A DNA stretch of 64,000 bases, taken from assembly GCA_015075585.1 (NCBI GenBank), contig JABTUB010000002.1, positions 682,001-746,000 of the forward strand, written 5' to 3'. Below, piece after piece: positions 37,313 to 46,577 of the stretch; the stretch's first letter is position 1, and each line of letters begins with the position of its first letter. Below the pieces are notes generated by a model. The model had not been told where the DNA came from, did no database searches, and was given only the letters and a program-made list of their open reading frames with translations. This stretch comes from Chloracidobacterium sp. GTDB taxonomy: Bacteria > Acidobacteriota > Blastocatellia > Pyrinomonadales > Pyrinomonadaceae. The translations under genes were made by a program, and so were the position numbers.

Positions 37313-37573
37313 TTATCTTTGCGGGCCGGGACGTGCCGCAGGCCGCGGCCGCGGGCTTGGCCCTGTCGCGGCGAAGTAGATGGCAAGCGTCCCTGCAATT
37401 CCGATTGCAAGCGTGATCAGAACGATTAGTATCCTGACACTCATCTGCACCGACCTCTTGAGAACCTTGAATGCAATGAGGCCCACCGCAGCAAAGGTCA
37501 GAAAAAAAGCGACCGCCGCAAAGATGCCGACACCGCCGCCAAGCGGATTCATATCAAGGAGCATTGCTGTCAT
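37313..37573 (-). CDS. Small membrane protein of unknown function
   Basis: 86 residues with two membrane segments (about 13-33 and 45-68), separated by a short basic loop ([10 protein letters not shown]), and a Pro/Arg-rich C-terminus ([16 protein letters not shown]). The start overlaps the end of yacG by 20 bases and the stop lies 5 bases before the MFS gene, so it is very likely a real gene in this operon. No family recognised. Confidence 0.7.
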   Translation of the reverse strand: MTAMLLDMNPLGGGVGIFAAVAFFLTFAAVGLIAFKVLKRSVQMSVRILIVLITLAIGIAGTLAIYFAATGPSPRPRPAARPGPQR

Positions 37574-37769
37574 CTCGTTCCTCCTTCGCTTGCTCGATGC
37601 GGATGCGATCCTCTTCGCTCAGTTCCGTGGTCTGGGCGGGCAGCGCATATTCGCCGTCGGCCCACGCCCCGAGATCGAGCAAACGGCAGCGTTCCGAACA
37701 GAACGGACGAAAGTCGTTGCCTGCGAATTCAACCTCTTTACCGCACTGCGGGCATTTCACTAACGCCAT
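37554..37769 (-). CDS. yacG: DNA gyrase inhibitor YacG-like zinc protein
   Basis: A 71-residue protein with the YacG zinc finger: CPQCGKEV (about residues 6-13) and [19 protein letters not shown] (about 28-46), followed by an acidic tail. E. coli YacG binds GyrB and inhibits gyrase; the family is conserved. It is usually near coaE, but here leads an operon with a small membrane protein and an MFS transporter. Confidence 0.9.
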   Translation of the reverse strand: MALVKCPQCGKEVEFAGNDFRPFCSERCRLLDLGAWADGEYALPAQTTELSEEDRIRIEQAKEERDDSNAP

Positions 37770-37863
37770 ACAGTCGAAAGATTATCACAGACGTCTGCTG
37801 CGCCGAACATTACGCCTGACAAAAGCGTATCTATCGTCATCGAACCTGTGATAAAACTTAGGT

Positions 37864-38841
37864 ATGAGTGACTATAAAGATAAATTCAACGCTTGGACGA
37901 AAAAGGCGACCGATAAGCTGGGAGAGATCGATTCGCAGCTCGGCCTGAAGGAAAAGATCGAGGACGGCGCAAAAACGCTCGTCGATGCAGCCAAAACAGG
38001 CGCGGGCTACGTAAAGCAAGAGGCGAATAAAAGCGAACTCGGCCGCAAGGCCGTCGATCTGGCGGAAACCGCGATCGATACTGCGACCGATGCCGCCCAA
38101 AAGGCTTGGGACGCCAGCGAACCCGTGCGCGACGCAGCCGTTGACGCAGGAATGAGGACGGGCGGAGCGGTAGTCGATGTCGCCGAACGCGCCGGAGGCA
38201 TCGCCGCCGATACGTTCACCACGGTCGGCGCCGGTGCAAAGCATGCATCGCGTGTTGTCGGTTTTGGGGCGAGCCTCGCTTCTACCCTTGATGCGGCGAT
38301 CTCCTCGGCAAAGAAGGCAGCCGCGTGGGCCGCCGATGATCCGGTAAAGGCCGCAACAACGGGCGTTTCGATGGCGATCGGCGCCGGCCTCGGCGTTGTT
38401 TTCACGGGCCTAAGCTCGCACTGGCTGATGAACTCAGCGATACCGACACTCACGGTCAAAGAACTTGCCGTGCGTTTCGACGGCTATCTGAAACGCCGCG
38501 AGGAGCTTATCAAGAAAGGCGCTCTCAATCAGGCAGACGCCGAAAGGATACAGTTCGAACGCGACCTCGCAAAGCGCGTCGGCGCTCCGCTGCTCGGGGC
38601 ATTCGCATTCGCATCCGGTGCCGTTATGATGACCAATGTCCTCGACCCGTCGAACATCACGGGCTTCCCGATCGGCTCGATCATCGGCGGCAGCCCGCTG
38701 CTCGAAGGCATCTGGTTCTTCGGCAACGGAATGGTGTGCATCAAGACGAGCTACGACCTATTTATGATCGCACTCGACGGCGACGAAGATGTTGAGCGTA
38801 TGGTAAAAGAGATCAAGGGCCTTCTGCCGCAAACGAGCTAA
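37864..38841 (+). CDS. Protein with amphipathic N-terminal repeats and hydrophobic C-terminal region, unknown function
   Basis: A 325-residue protein. The first 130 residues are an Ala/Lys/Asp/Glu-rich amphipathic helix region with 11-residue-like periodicity (e.g. KATDKLGEIDSQL, AETAIDTATDAAQKAWDA), reminiscent of apolipoprotein or LEA helices. From about residue 165 there are hydrophobic, Gly-rich segments (VSMAIGAGLGVVFTGLSSHW, LLGAFAFASGAVMMTNVLDP) that probably sit in or on a membrane. No enzyme motif is seen. It may coat membranes or protect against desiccation, which is inference. The stop overlaps the convergent site-2 protease stop by 4 bases. Confidence 0.75.
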   Translation: MSDYKDKFNAWTKKATDKLGEIDSQLGLKEKIEDGAKTLVDAAKTGAGYVKQEANKSELGRKAVDLAETAIDTATDAAQKAWDASEPVRDAAVDAGMRTGGAVVDVAERAGGIAADTFTTVGAGAKHASRVVGFGASLASTLDAAISSAKKAAAWAADDPVKAATTGVSMAIGAGLGVVFTGLSSHWLMNSAIPTLTVKELAVRFDGYLKRREELIKKGALNQADAERIQFERDLAKRVGAPLLGAFAFASGAVMMTNVLDPSNITGFPIGSIIGGSPLLEGIWFFGNGMVCIKTSYDLFMIALDGDEDVERMVKEIKGLLPQTS

Positions 38842-39863
38842 TTTATCTGTATCGGGAACGGCACAAAGCAGAGAACGAATATCGCTAATGTGATCAGGGC
38901 GACAAGCTTGCGCTTTGCGTCAAGCGGCGTGTCATCGAGAGGCGTCGGGTGGCCGACCTTCATCATTACCGCGAGGATCACCGCTATCAGGAAGCCGCTC
39001 GGGCTTGAGTAAAAGTAAGCTCCCGCTATCGACAACAAAGCCATTGCCGCGAACGCGATCCGGCCCGACCATTGATGCACCGCACGCCCGAAGACGGCAA
39101 ATAATGCGTGTCCGCCGTCAAGCTGCCCCGCAGGGATCAGGTTAAGTGCGGTAACCAGTACACCGACCCAAGCCGCATAATAAAATGAGTTGCCCACGCC
39201 GAAATTCAGGTCGATCCCGAAAAGATACGCAATAAAGCGCATCAGCAGCGGGTCGCCGAATACAAGCTCGCCGGATGAATTCGCGATCTGTACAGGAGTT
39301 GCCGTTTGCATTGTCGCGATGCCCCAAACGGCGATCGGCAGAAGTGCGATAAAACCCGCGAGCGGCCCGGCAACACCGATATCGAAAACAGCACGCCGCG
39401 AGGGCATCGGCGAGCGTATCTTTATGAACGCGCCGAATGTGCCGGCAGGCCCGATCAGCGGCGGCGTCGGCAGAAAGAACGGCAAAGTTGCATCGACGCG
39501 ATAGATGCGGCAGGCGATATAGTGCCCCATCTCATGACAAAAGAGTATGAAGAGCAGCGAGCACGCGAACGTTACGCCGTCGGCCATTACGCCCGGGTCG
39601 GTGAACATCTTGCTGAGCGCCGTCCCGACCAGCCCGATATACTTTTCGGGCATTTGATACAAAAATGTCAGAAACTCGCTGAATGTCTGCGGGTCGCCTT
39701 CGGGCAGCGTCGTTATCGGCCCGAAAGGATAGAGCGTTCCGGCCGTCATTGTCGTACAGAACGTGATAAGCAAAAGAAGGAGATGACGCGCGATCGTGCG
39801 GCTGTCAGGCTTTGGCGGCGGAGGCGGAATGTATTGCCGATAAATACTGCTCTGATCGGTCAT
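38838..39863 (-). CDS. Site-2 protease family (M50) membrane metalloprotease
   Basis: A 341-residue intramembrane zinc protease. HEMGHYIA (about residue 109) is the HExxH site in a membrane helix, and NLIPAGQLDGGH (about residue 240) supplies the third ligand Asp; both are diagnostic for M50/S2P. The GPAGTFGAFIKIRSPMPSRR loop (about 134-153) resembles EGY-type proteases of plants and cyanobacteria. There is no PDZ domain. Its likely role is cleaving membrane-bound regulators or clients; the substrate is unknown. Confidence 0.92.
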   Translation of the reverse strand: MTDQSSIYRQYIPPPPPKPDSRTIARHLLLLLITFCTTMTAGTLYPFGPITTLPEGDPQTFSEFLTFLYQMPEKYIGLVGTALSKMFTDPGVMADGVTFACSLLFILFCHEMGHYIACRIYRVDATLPFFLPTPPLIGPAGTFGAFIKIRSPMPSRRAVFDIGVAGPLAGFIALLPIAVWGIATMQTATPVQIANSSGELVFGDPLLMRFIAYLFGIDLNFGVGNSFYYAAWVGVLVTALNLIPAGQLDGGHALFAVFGRAVHQWSGRIAFAAMALLSIAGAYFYSSPSGFLIAVILAVMMKVGHPTPLDDTPLDAKRKLVALITLAIFVLCFVPFPIQIN

Positions 39864-39952
39864 CGGTTCGCATGATGCTAAAAGCGCGTGCCCGCAAACC
39901 CGAAGGCGTCGTTCTGCGGCCCGCGCTGTATGGTTTTCGTTACTACAAGGAA

Positions 39953-40228
39953 CTAGCCGACGGCTTTTGCCGAAAGTTCCTTACCCGGCTTGAATCGTAT
40001 GGTCTTGCCCTCTGGGATCGGCACCTCGGTGCCTGTCCGCGGATTACGTCCCACGCCGCGTTTGCGGTCCTTTACGACAAAGACGCCAAACCCGCGAAGT
40101 TCGATCCGTTTGCCCTCGGCGAGAGCTTCTTTCATAGCTTCAAAAAGAGAATCTACTACCTTTTCAGCTTTTTGTTTTGCCACACCCGTACGCTCTGCCA
40201 CCAGGTTTACGATGTCTAATTTTATCAT
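39953..40228 (-). CDS. HU/IHF-family DNA-binding protein
   Basis: 91 residues from the ATG at 40228, chosen for the AAGGAGG site directly upstream; a longer frame to 40342 runs into the promoter. The fold is complete: helices at about 3-40, then FGVFVVKDRKRGVGRNPRTG (about 47-66) with the arm motif GRNPRTG and the conserved Pro, then IRFKPGKELSAKAVG. It bends and compacts DNA. Arm and length fit HU better than IHF, but heterodimeric IHF is not excluded. Confidence 0.94.
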   Translation of the reverse strand: MIKLDIVNLVAERTGVAKQKAEKVVDSLFEAMKEALAEGKRIELRGFGVFVVKDRKRGVGRNPRTGTEVPIPEGKTIRFKPGKELSAKAVG

Positions 40229-40290
40229 TCTGCCTCCTTTTGAAAAGAATGCCAGTGCGGGAGTAAGCCGAAAACCTAGGAACGTCTTGA

Positions 40291-40320
40291 ATGATAATCC
40301 TCTAACTTCCGATATGTCAA
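40291..40320 (-). promoter_or_regulatory. Promoter of the HU gene
   Basis: The minus strand reads TTGACA (40315-40320), an 18-base spacer and TATCAT (40291-40296), about 60 bases before the ATG. The -10 and following bases (TATCATTCAA) are identical to those of the dnaK promoter. Confidence 0.7.
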
Positions 40321-40407
40321 GATTTTGCGGTGATATCAGCACAATGTCTCAGCTTTTTCCAATCAGTGCTACAATGCTAGAATTCTGTTCGATAAGGAGA
40401 ATGTGGT

Positions 40408-41220
40408 ATGCGTTGGAGTGATCTGCGGCCAAGCGGAAATGTTGAGGACAGGCGCGGCATAAGCGGCGGAATAGCGATCGGCGGTGGTGGTATCGGGATC
40501 CTTCTGCTGGCTCTCGCGATCTATATGTGCGGCGGCGACCCGAGCGCGTTGCTGACCGAACAGCCGCCCGTCTCAGGGCCGGCGGCGAACAGGCCGGAGC
40601 CGGCTAACGATCAGAATATGGCGTTTGCAAAGGCCATCGAAGGCAGCCTCGAGGATACTTGGAAGCAGGTACTTCCGCAGCAGGCCGGCATACAATTCCG
40701 GCCGCCGAAGCTAGTCATTTTCACCGGACAGGTCGCGAGCGCCTGCGGCTATGCAAGCGCGGCGACCGGGCCTTTCTACTGCCCGGGCGACTACAACCTT
40801 TATCTCGATTTTGCTTTCTTTGATGAGCTGAGGCGTGAATTCCGTGCGCCCGGCGATTTCGCTGAGGCATACGTGATCGCTCATGAATTCGGGCATCATA
40901 TACAGAATCTAATGGGCACGATGGACAAAGTGCAGCGTGCAGGCAACTCGAACCGCCTGAGCGTGGCTCTCGAACTTCAGGCCGATTGCTACGCCGGCAT
41001 CTGGGCAAACACGGCGGCGAAACAAGGCCGCCTCGACCAAGGCGATGCCGAAGAGGCGATCCGTGCCGCGCAGGCGGTCGGCGACGATATGATCCAAAAA
41101 CGGACGCAAGGTTACGTCGTCCCCGATTCCTTCACGCACGGCTCGGCCCAGCAGCGTATGCAGTGGCTTACGCGCGGCATGCAGTCGGGCAGTATGAAGC
41201 AATGCGAGACCTTCAGGTAA
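40408..41220 (+). CDS. YpfJ-type neutral zinc metallopeptidase
   Basis: A 270-residue member of the KPN_02809/YpfJ family. It starts MRWSDLRPSGNVEDRRG, has one membrane anchor (about residues 24-44, IGGGGIGILLLALAIYMCGG), and an outward-facing catalytic domain with HEFGHHIQ (about residue 159) and ELQADCYAG (about 190), which supplies the downstream zinc ligand. The biological substrate is not known. It is a single gene divergent from HU. Confidence 0.92.
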   Translation: MRWSDLRPSGNVEDRRGISGGIAIGGGGIGILLLALAIYMCGGDPSALLTEQPPVSGPAANRPEPANDQNMAFAKAIEGSLEDTWKQVLPQQAGIQFRPPKLVIFTGQVASACGYASAATGPFYCPGDYNLYLDFAFFDELRREFRAPGDFAEAYVIAHEFGHHIQNLMGTMDKVQRAGNSNRLSVALELQADCYAGIWANTAAKQGRLDQGDAEEAIRAAQAVGDDMIQKRTQGYVVPDSFTHGSAQQRMQWLTRGMQSGSMKQCETFR

Positions 41221-41230
41221 CTAATGCGAC

Positions 41231-41773
41231 TTATGCACTGAATGGCTTGCCGTAGATGTCCTGATACGCCCAGCCCAGCAGTCTTGCTTCGGCGGTGTAA
41301 AGCGTTTCGAGCCAGCAGCTTGTGAGATACGCACGTTTTTCGTCGTTCGAGGGCAGGAGTTCGGCCTTTGCGAGCGGTGACGCTTCGGCGTCCGCCTTGT
41401 CAAGCCCGAATGCCTCCGTCATCTCGGTACGAAGCTCGCGTGCATCGTGCAGTGCCTGCAGGCAATCGCCGATCCAAAGGCTGAGCATCGGCTCGGAATT
41501 ATTCTCACGCAGCGCCTGAACTGCACCGATCGCAAACCTTGCCTCGGCACTCTCGAACGGATATGTCGCAACGCCGTTCGCCTCGTCATCGGCCTGCTTC
41601 CAGATAAAAAGTTCATTCGAGTGCGGATGCCGCAAGCGGGCGGTCCGCTCGTCGTAGTTGAGGAACCATTCGATCAGGTCTGCGACAGAATCATTGTCGG
41701 GGCCGCCCTGTGCGGTTCGAAGTTTTGGCGGCTGTGATGTTGCTTGTTGTTCGGCCATATTCGATAGGTGCAT
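41231..41773 (-). CDS. Hypothetical protein
   Basis: A 180-residue soluble, acidic, mostly helical protein. No signal peptide, membrane segment or known motif is seen. Segments such as VADLIEWFLNYDERTARLRH and SCWLETLYTAEARLLGWAYQ look like conserved helices. An AGGTG lies 5 bases before the ATG at 41773; a second ATG at 41758 is possible. It converges on the YpfJ-type gene and is divergent from riboflavin synthase. I do not recognise the family. Confidence 0.6.
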   Translation of the reverse strand: MHLSNMAEQQATSQPPKLRTAQGGPDNDSVADLIEWFLNYDERTARLRHPHSNELFIWKQADDEANGVATYPFESAEARFAIGAVQALRENNSEPMLSLWIGDCLQALHDARELRTEMTEAFGLDKADAEASPLAKAELLPSNDEKRAYLTSCWLETLYTAEARLLGWAYQDIYGKPFSA

Positions 41774-41856
41774 CGCCGCACCTGCTCATTTACTATATAA
41801 TCAACTTGCCCAAGTAACAGAATGGCCGCACGGCTCACTCAGGAATTTTAGCAGCT

Positions 41857-42450
41857 ATGTTCACCGGCATCATTGAAGAACTCGGCACTGTCGCCGCTAT
41901 CCACGAACACGAGGCAGGCTCGCGGATCGAGATCGCCGCAACGCTCGTTACCGAGGATGTCCGCGCGGGCGATTCGATAGCGGTGAACGGCGTTTGCCTA
42001 ACGGCAATGGAGCCTGCCGCCGACGGCTTTGCGGCCGACATCTCGCCCGAAACGCTGCAGCGGACGACGCTCTCGCGGCTTGCGGCCGGCTCGCGTGTCA
42101 ACCTAGAACGCGCGGTAACGCCTGCGACACGCCTTGGCGGCCACATCGTACAAGGCCATGTCGATACGACCGGCACGTTCGCCGGTGCTGCGGCTGAAGG
42201 CGATTTCTACACGGTAACGGTCGCCTTTCCCCGTGAGTTCGCAAAATACCTTGTCTTCAAAGGCTCGGTCGCCGTTGAGGGCATCAGCCTTACGGTCGCC
42301 GCATTGCGTGAAGGTGAGTTCGATGTCGCCGTCATCCCAAAAACGTGGGAGCTGACCGATCTTTCATTGCTGAAGCCCGGCGACGCCGTCAATCTTGAGG
42401 CCGACGTTATCGCGAAATATGTCGAGCGGCTGCTGGCCGAACGCGTTTGA
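41857..42450 (+). CDS. ribE: Riboflavin synthase alpha chain
   Basis: A 197-residue enzyme that dismutates two 6,7-dimethyl-8-ribityllumazine molecules to riboflavin. Two lumazine-binding barrels are seen: [14 protein letters not shown] (residues 1-14) with NGVCLTAM, and the second repeat from about residue 98 ([14 protein letters not shown]) with EGISLTV. Length is normal. No FMN riboswitch-like leader was recognised upstream, and no other rib gene is adjacent. Confidence 0.95.
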   Translation: MFTGIIEELGTVAAIHEHEAGSRIEIAATLVTEDVRAGDSIAVNGVCLTAMEPAADGFAADISPETLQRTTLSRLAAGSRVNLERAVTPATRLGGHIVQGHVDTTGTFAGAAAEGDFYTVTVAFPREFAKYLVFKGSVAVEGISLTVAALREGEFDVAVIPKTWELTDLSLLKPGDAVNLEADVIAKYVERLLAERV

Positions 42451-42537
42451 CGCTTCTGCCGCCGCACAACGCGACGGACGGCGGGTTTATTTTCACCCGC
42501 AGGTAAGGTAAGTTATTGAAAAGTTTAACATTGGCGA

Positions 42538-44475
42538 ATGTTGGTCTCTGCCCTTTTTCTCATCGTATTGACGCTTGGCGGCGTCGCACTCACATATCTC
42601 GTCTTTGATGACGAGCGGCTGATGTGGCGCATTGCGGCGGGCAATGTAGCGGGCTGTGCGGTATTCGGCACGCTGCTCTTTGCACTGTCGTTCGTCAGCG
42701 GCTTCGGGCTGCCGTCGATCATTGCCGCAGTGATATTGACGCTCTGCCCGCTGCTCATATTTCAGATGCCGGCAAAGCGAAAACAGCTCAATGCTGACAT
42801 CGCAAAAGCAAAGGGACGCCTGCAGGGCGGCACTGCCGACCGCTTCGTTTCGTTCGGCTACTACACCTTTTTTCTGATCGTTATCTTCCTGTTCTTTGAG
42901 CAGGTGATGTACACCAACTCGCAGGGCATATTTACCGGCGGATCACAGAACTTGGGCGACCTGCCTTTCCATTTAGGAGCTATCTTCGGCTTTACTGACG
43001 GAGCCAATTTCCCGCCGCAGAACCCTTCCTTCGCAGGCACACGATTCTCGTATCCGTTCATCGCCGATATGCTGGCCGCAGCCTTTGTGAAGGCCGGAGC
43101 CGATGTACGCTCAGCAATGGTACTGCAGGACACGGCGTGGGCGATGTCGCTGCTTGTCATCATCGAACGCTTCTGCGCAAGGGTTACCGGCAGCCGGCTT
43201 GCGGGCCGCATCGCTCCGGCGCTCTTTTTCTTCAGCGGCGGGCTTGGTTTCGCAGCATTCTTTTCGGACTACTGGGCACAGAACAAAGGCCTCTGGGAAT
43301 TTTTGTGGACGCTGCCCCGAGACTATACGATCGGCGACCATTATCGCTGGGGCAACTCGCTGGTTTCGCTGTTGATGACGCAAAGGAGCCTTTTGCTTGG
43401 CCTGCCGCTGACAATGATGGCCTTGTTGGGCCTTTGGGGCATATTTACTGCGAAAGATACCGGCGACGCTCAAAGTCCGTCCGCACGCTATGCTCCTGCC
43501 GCGATCCTCGGCCTTCTCGCCGGCACGCTGCCGCTGATACACCTGCACAGCCTCATGGTGCTCTTCATCGTAACGCTTCTTTTGCTGCTGATGAGGGCAA
43601 GGCTGTGGATCAGCTTTGTCGCATTCGGCATCGGTGTCAGCATCATTGCAGTTCCCGAGCTTATTTGGTCCGTAAGCGGCAGCGGCAGCGATGCGGCTAA
43701 GTTCTTTTCGTGGCACTTCGGTTGGGATAAAGGCAACGCGAATATAGCATGGTTCTGGCTAAAGAACGCGGGACTCGCCATGCCGCTGATCGCCGTCGGC
43801 ATATATCTTTGGCTGACGGCATACAGGAGTGATGAGGAGCGAGAGGGCCGCCGCAGTTTGCTGCTGTTCTACATACCCTTCCTGCTTTTGTTCGTGATCT
43901 CGAACGCAGCGAAGCTTGCACCGTGGGAATGGGACAATATCAAGGTGCTGATCTATTGGTTCGTAGGCTCGCTGCCCTTCATTGCGTTCGCGCTTGCGTG
44001 GCTTTGGGAAAAAGCCCGGCCGCTAAAGGCGCTCGCGGCCGTTCTGCTCGTTACGCTTGTCCTTTCCGGTGCGCTGGATGTCTGGCGAGTCATCTCGGGC
44101 CAGATCAAGATACGCGTTTTTGACTCTGATGCAGTAAAGGTCGCCGATCAGATAAAGGCAAAGACGCCCGCGAATGCGCTCTTCCTCAACGCCCCGACAT
44201 ACAATTCAGCCGTTGTGCTTTCGGGCCGGCAGTCGCTGATGCGTTATACGGGCCACTTGTCGTCGCACGGCATTGATTACGCGCCGCGCGAGGCGGACGT
44301 ACGCAATATCTACCGAGGCGGCGGAACTGCCCCGTTGCTTTTGAGCAAATATGATATCGACTACGTTCTCATCTCGCCCGATGAACGCAACTCGCTCGCG
44401 GCGAATGAGGACTTTTTTCGCCGGTTTCCCGTTGTAGCGGAATCAGGCCAATATCGCGTCTATAAGGTCAAGTGA
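42538..44475 (+). CDS. Polytopic membrane protein, GT-C glycosyltransferase-like
   Basis: A 645-residue protein with at least 12 membrane helices and a soluble C-terminal domain (about residues 530-645). The first large loop (about 110-165, SQGIFTGGSQNLGDLPFHLG, then FSYPFIADMLAA) has the acidic residue and layout expected of GT-C enzymes, which take sugars from polyprenyl phosphates. The stop overlaps the start of the next GT-C-like gene (TGATG), suggesting the two act together. It could modify lipids, pilins or surface polymers; the substrate is unknown. I am confident of the membrane topology and moderately of the enzyme class. Confidence 0.7.
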   Translation: MLVSALFLIVLTLGGVALTYLVFDDERLMWRIAAGNVAGCAVFGTLLFALSFVSGFGLPSIIAAVILTLCPLLIFQMPAKRKQLNADIAKAKGRLQGGTADRFVSFGYYTFFLIVIFLFFEQVMYTNSQGIFTGGSQNLGDLPFHLGAIFGFTDGANFPPQNPSFAGTRFSYPFIADMLAAAFVKAGADVRSAMVLQDTAWAMSLLVIIERFCARVTGSRLAGRIAPALFFFSGGLGFAAFFSDYWAQNKGLWEFLWTLPRDYTIGDHYRWGNSLVSLLMTQRSLLLGLPLTMMALLGLWGIFTAKDTGDAQSPSARYAPAAILGLLAGTLPLIHLHSLMVLFIVTLLLLLMRARLWISFVAFGIGVSIIAVPELIWSVSGSGSDAAKFFSWHFGWDKGNANIAWFWLKNAGLAMPLIAVGIYLWLTAYRSDEEREGRRSLLLFYIPFLLLFVISNAAKLAPWEWDNIKVLIYWFVGSLPFIAFALAWLWEKARPLKALAAVLLVTLVLSGALDVWRVISGQIKIRVFDSDAVKVADQIKAKTPANALFLNAPTYNSAVVLSGRQSLMRYTGHLSSHGIDYAPREADVRNIYRGGGTAPLLLSKYDIDYVLISPDERNSLAANEDFFRRFPVVAESGQYRVYKVK

Positions 44476-46571
44476 TGGTCAAAAAGAAGGCTAAAGCACA
44501 AAAACGTACTGAGGAACCCGTGGAGATAACCGTAGGGGAACCGGCAGAGAAGCCTCCGGAGATGTCCGCAGAGAAGCAGGGCCGTGACACGCAGTGGCTT
44601 GTTACCTGTGCCGCGATCACGGCGGTCGCAACGCTGCTGCGTTTCGTGCTGCTGACGCTGAAGCCGATGCACCATGACGAAGGTGTCAACGGCTTTTTCC
44701 TTACGAACCTCTTTCGCGACGGCAAATATACATACGACCCGGCGAACTATCACGGGCCGACGCTTTATTACATCTCGCTTGCATTCGCCAAGGTCTTCGG
44801 CCTCAATACGGCTGCGGTAAGGATGAGCGTGGCAGTTTGGGGCGTTCTGATGGTCGTTGTTGCGTTCTACTTAAAACGCTACATCGGCCGTGTCGGTGCG
44901 ATAGCGGCGGCCGTATTTTTGACGCTCTCGCCCGGAATGGTCTTTATCTCGCGTTATTTCATTCACGAGATATTCTTTGTCTTCCTCAGCCTGACGTTCG
45001 TCATCTCGGTCGTCTATTTTATCGAGAAAAAAAAGGCAGGGCCGGGAGCCATCGCATGGCTGATTCTGCTTCTGCTCGTATGCTTCGTTTTTGCCGCCTT
45101 GCCGCTCGGTACTGCTTTTGGCGGCATCATCGGCACAACAAACGAGACGGCGATACTCGCATACCGCTTTGTGCTGACGCTTATCGGCATTGCGATCGCG
45201 TATTTTCTGCAGAAGATCCTGCGTGAGTGGCAGGACGGGCGGCCGATCTATATCCTGCTTGCGGCCGCGTCGGCGTCGCTGCTTTTCGCAACAAAAGAGA
45301 CGACATTTATCACGCTCGGCACTATGCTCATCGCGTGTTTTTGTGTTTGGATATGGAAAGCGACAGCCAACGGCAACGCATTCCAAAAGAACCGCCGCGG
45401 CGTGGTCATTTCGCTCGGTGTTGCAGCTGCGGTTGCTGTGGCCACCTTTTACGAACAGCTCTCTGAGGCGGTCAAATGGACATATAATTATTTTGTCGGC
45501 CCGAGCCAGATACCGGAACCCTTTGCACTTTATACGATCACCGCTCTTGTCTTGATCGCATTGGCGACACTTGTAGTTTTTGCCGTTGACTATGCGCGTG
45601 CGAACGAAACATCGCTTGAAGAACCCGTCGCACTGACGTGGGCGGAATTCCGCAACGGCCTCGGCAGCGGCACAAATACTTTGCTGATCGCGGCCGCGGC
45701 GGCAATAACCTTCGCGTATCTCTTTATCTTGTTCTTCTCATCCTTCTTCAGTTATGCCGACGGCATAAAGAAAGCGTTCGAGGCATACGCGATATGGACA
45801 AAGACGGGCAATAACGCACACACGCAGAACGGAGCACTTGCATATCTGAAGTGGGGCATGAAGGTCGAGGCGCCGCTGCTGATAATGTCCGCTGTCGGTG
45901 CGGCAATGGCTCTTTTGAAGGCAAAGCACCGCTTTGCGATGTTCACGGCGTTCTGGGCATTCGGGCTGCTGGCGGCGTACTCGATCATTCCGTACAAGAC
46001 GCCGTGGCTCGCCCTCAGTTTCTATCTGCCGATGTGCATTGTCGCCGGATACGGCATCAATGAGCTTGTAACATCTAAGAAGCAGATCACCCGCGTACTC
46101 GGAGCCGCACTCGCCATTGTCGGCTGCGTCGTCCTTGCATATCAGACCTACGACCTCAATTTCGTACGCTACGACGACGAGGAAATGGGCTATGTTTACG
46201 CCCACTCAAAGCGACCGATGCTCGACCTTGTGGCAAAGGTGCAGCATTACGCCGAAAAGAGCGGCAAGGGTGATGATGTCGCGATAGCGATCGTCTCGCC
46301 GGACTATTGGCCGCTGACCTGGTACTTCAACGATTACAAGAAGGCTCTGTTCCACGGCAGAATGGTCGATGTGAACGCGGACGAGATGATAATTGCGAAA
46401 AAAGGCCCGCAGGATGCCGAGGTCATTCGCCGCTATGGAGCGCTTTACGACCTCGACGGAGTTTACCGGCTGCGGCCCGGCGTCGATCTGATGCTGCTTG
46501 TGAGAAAGAACCTGGCCGACCCCGATGCGCAAGATGCGTATAAGATAAACGAATATATCCCGCCGAAATGA
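44475..46571 (+). CDS. Agl23/TIGR03663-like membrane protein (GT-C type)
   Basis: 698 residues from the ATG at 44475 (a GTG at 44472 is also possible). A Lys/Glu-rich cytoplasmic start precedes about 12 membrane helices. KPMHHDEGVNGFFLTNLF (about residues 66-83) and DPANYHGPTLYY (about 94-105) are the hallmark first loop of the TIGR03663 group, called flippase-activity-associated Agl23 in archaea, and resemble GT39 mannosyltransferases with catalytic Asp-Glu. It overlaps the upstream membrane gene by one base and converges on a pilus-related block, so pilin or surface glycosylation is a reasonable guess. Confidence 0.8.
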   Translation: MVKKKAKAQKRTEEPVEITVGEPAEKPPEMSAEKQGRDTQWLVTCAAITAVATLLRFVLLTLKPMHHDEGVNGFFLTNLFRDGKYTYDPANYHGPTLYYISLAFAKVFGLNTAAVRMSVAVWGVLMVVVAFYLKRYIGRVGAIAAAVFLTLSPGMVFISRYFIHEIFFVFLSLTFVISVVYFIEKKKAGPGAIAWLILLLLVCFVFAALPLGTAFGGIIGTTNETAILAYRFVLTLIGIAIAYFLQKILREWQDGRPIYILLAAASASLLFATKETTFITLGTMLIACFCVWIWKATANGNAFQKNRRGVVISLGVAAAVAVATFYEQLSEAVKWTYNYFVGPSQIPEPFALYTITALVLIALATLVVFAVDYARANETSLEEPVALTWAEFRNGLGSGTNTLLIAAAAAITFAYLFILFFSSFFSYADGIKKAFEAYAIWTKTGNNAHTQNGALAYLKWGMKVEAPLLIMSAVGAAMALLKAKHRFAMFTAFWAFGLLAAYSIIPYKTPWLALSFYLPMCIVAGYGINELVTSKKQITRVLGAALAIVGCVVLAYQTYDLNFVRYDDEEMGYVYAHSKRPMLDLVAKVQHYAEKSGKGDDVAIAIVSPDYWPLTWYFNDYKKALFHGRMVDVNADEMIIAKKGPQDAEVIRRYGALYDLDGVYRLRPGVDLMLLVRKNLADPDAQDAYKINEYIPPK

Positions 46572-46577
46572 CACGGC

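Noticed and set aside
41774..41856. FMN riboswitch upstream of riboflavin synthase
   Set aside because: The region is too short for the aptamer and none of its conserved segments is visible.
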